From: an uncultured Bacteroidota bacterium
GTDB taxonomy: Bacteria > Bacteroidota > Bacteroidia > B-17B0 > Aurantibacillaceae
DNA length: 6,295 nt
NCBI GenBank assembly: GCA_903923915.1
Contig: CAIXZI010000564.1
Location: 1-6,295, forward strand
Reading direction: 5' to 3'
How positions within the stretch are numbered: position 1 is the first letter of the stretch; the number at the start of each line of letters is the position of its first letter. A model generated the notes under the pieces. It was not told the DNA's origin and searched no databases. It saw nothing but the letters and a program-made list of their open reading frames with translations. Below, one piece after another: positions 5,536 to 6,295 of this stretch. A program made the position numbers and the translations under genes.

Positions 5536-6295
5536 ATGTTTTTAAACCGTATCAAATGGATGGCTGTTGGTGCAGCTATTGTTGTGCTTGGCACATATAT
5601 TTTCAATTCAAAAGATATTTTAAAAAGACTTACCGGCTCTAACAAGTTTGGCATAGAGCAAAATAAAATCAATCCTGAGTTTGCCCAGTATATATCGGCA
5701 TTTACAACAGGTTATATTTCTTCGGGCTCAACTATCAAAATAAAATTTGCATCAGAGCTGCAACAAAATGTAGAGTTAAATGCGCCTGTAAAAGAAAAAC
5801 TTTTTTCTTTCGAACCTGAAATTGAAGGAGATGCTGTTTGGCTTGACGGACAAACCATTGAGTTCAGGCCTAAAGACCGCTTACCTGCCGGACAATTATT
5901 TAAAGCCACTTTTCATTTAAATAAATTACTGGATGTTAAAGATGAATTAAAAGAATTTGATTTTTTATTTCAAATTGTGAAGCAATCTGCACGTGTTGAA
6001 GTAAATAACATTAAGTGTTATAATAATTCTGATTTTAGTTATTACAGATTAAGCGGCGTTGTTTCTACTGCAGATTATGCTGCTGCAGATAAATTAGAGC
6101 AAATATTGGGTACACAATATGGCTCAAAAAAACCAACCATAAAATGGATACATAATGATAAACTTACCATTCATAAATTTTATATTGATAGTATTGAACG
6201 CGGCACTTTATTATCTACCAAACTAACTTTAAACTGGGATGCAAAGCCAATCAATACTGAATATACAGGCAGTTTAGCATTTGACATTCCTGAGA
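5536..6295 (+). CDS. Alpha-2-macroglobulin-like (MG-domain) family protein, N-terminal part
   Basis: The open frame of 253 codons runs off the right edge without a stop. It begins at an ATG with MFLNRIKW and then one hydrophobic segment (about residues 8-23, WMAVGAAIVVLGTYIF). There is no lipobox Cys, so it looks membrane-anchored with the rest in the periplasm, unlike the many bacterial members that are lipoproteins. Residues about 45-75 (FAQYISAFTTGYISSGSTIKIKF) and 90-122 (FSFEPEIEG, then WLDGQTIEFRPKDRLPAGQ) resemble the first Ig-like domains of large bacteroidete alpha-2-macroglobulins, which usually run to well over 1500 residues. Such proteins are thought to trap proteases at the cell envelope and often neighbour a class C/1C penicillin-binding protein gene. 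Neither the bait region nor the thioester motif can be seen here. The family call rests on remembered motif resemblance; another Ig-like surface protein is the alternative. Confidence 0.68.
   Translation, partial: MFLNRIKWMAVGAAIVVLGTYIFNSKDILKRLTGSNKFGIEQNKINPEFAQYISAFTTGYISSGSTIKIKFASELQQNVELNAPVKEKLFSFEPEIEGDAVWLDGQTIEFRPKDRLPAGQLFKATFHLNKLLDVKDELKEFDFLFQIVKQSARVEVNNIKCYNNSDFSYYRLSGVVSTADYAAADKLEQILGTQYGSKKPTIKWIHNDKLTIHKFYIDSIERGTLLSTKLTLNWDAKPINTEYTGSLAFDIPE

Noticed and set aside
1..6295. A dedicated gene system or metabolic cluster linking all genes
   Set aside because: The proteins belong to unrelated families with large gaps and separate candidate promoters. Shared strand alone does not show a common function.

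Overview
The window is AT-rich and tightly packed with genes, and every supportable gene reads left to right. Several features point to the phylum Bacteroidota. The protein families are typical of that phylum: a DUF3127 protein, the secreted family often mislabelled 'asparagine synthetase B', and an alpha-2-macroglobulin-like protein of the bacteroidete type. There are no clear Shine-Dalgarno sequences before the starts, and short TAnnTTTG-like boxes occur in some gaps. Nothing visible allows a genus to be named.

Layout: (1) 2-1264, leucyl aminopeptidase of family M17, missing its N-terminus at the window edge. (2) 1265-1465, an AT-rich gap with a candidate promoter and a weak hairpin. (3) 1472-2740, a secreted protein with a class I amidotransferase-like pattern and no proven activity. 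(4) 2748-2828, a GC-rich intergenic repeat (copy 1). (5) 2892-3752, a flavin reductase-like FMN-binding split-barrel protein. (6) 3800-4195, a DUF3127 OB-fold-like protein ending in an SSB-type acidic tip. (7) 4201-4267, a 14-bp-periodic inverted repeat array that forms a long hairpin and runs up to the next start codon. (8) 4269-5297, type I L-asparaginase with a TTG start. (9) 5296-5463, a second, longer and diverged copy of the GC-rich repeat in opposite orientation. (10) 5536-6295, the N-terminus of a large alpha-2-macroglobulin-like protein that runs off the right edge.

The genes look like a loose run of co-directional housekeeping and accessory genes, not one dedicated system. The aminopeptidase and the asparaginase both feed amino-acid salvage, but they are about 3 kb apart and separated by unrelated genes. 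The gaps, 47 to about 240 bp, are large enough for most genes to have their own promoter. Only the flavin reductase/DUF3127 pair (47 bp apart) looks close enough for possible cotranscription.

I see no phage, CRISPR, toxin-antitoxin, defence or biosynthetic cluster. The most interesting content is non-coding. Two copies of one structured GC-rich repeat sit directly after stop codons and have covarying termini. A separate 14-bp inverted array abuts an unusual TTG start. Among proteins, the DUF3127 protein with an SSB-like tip and the orphan secreted family deserve a second look.
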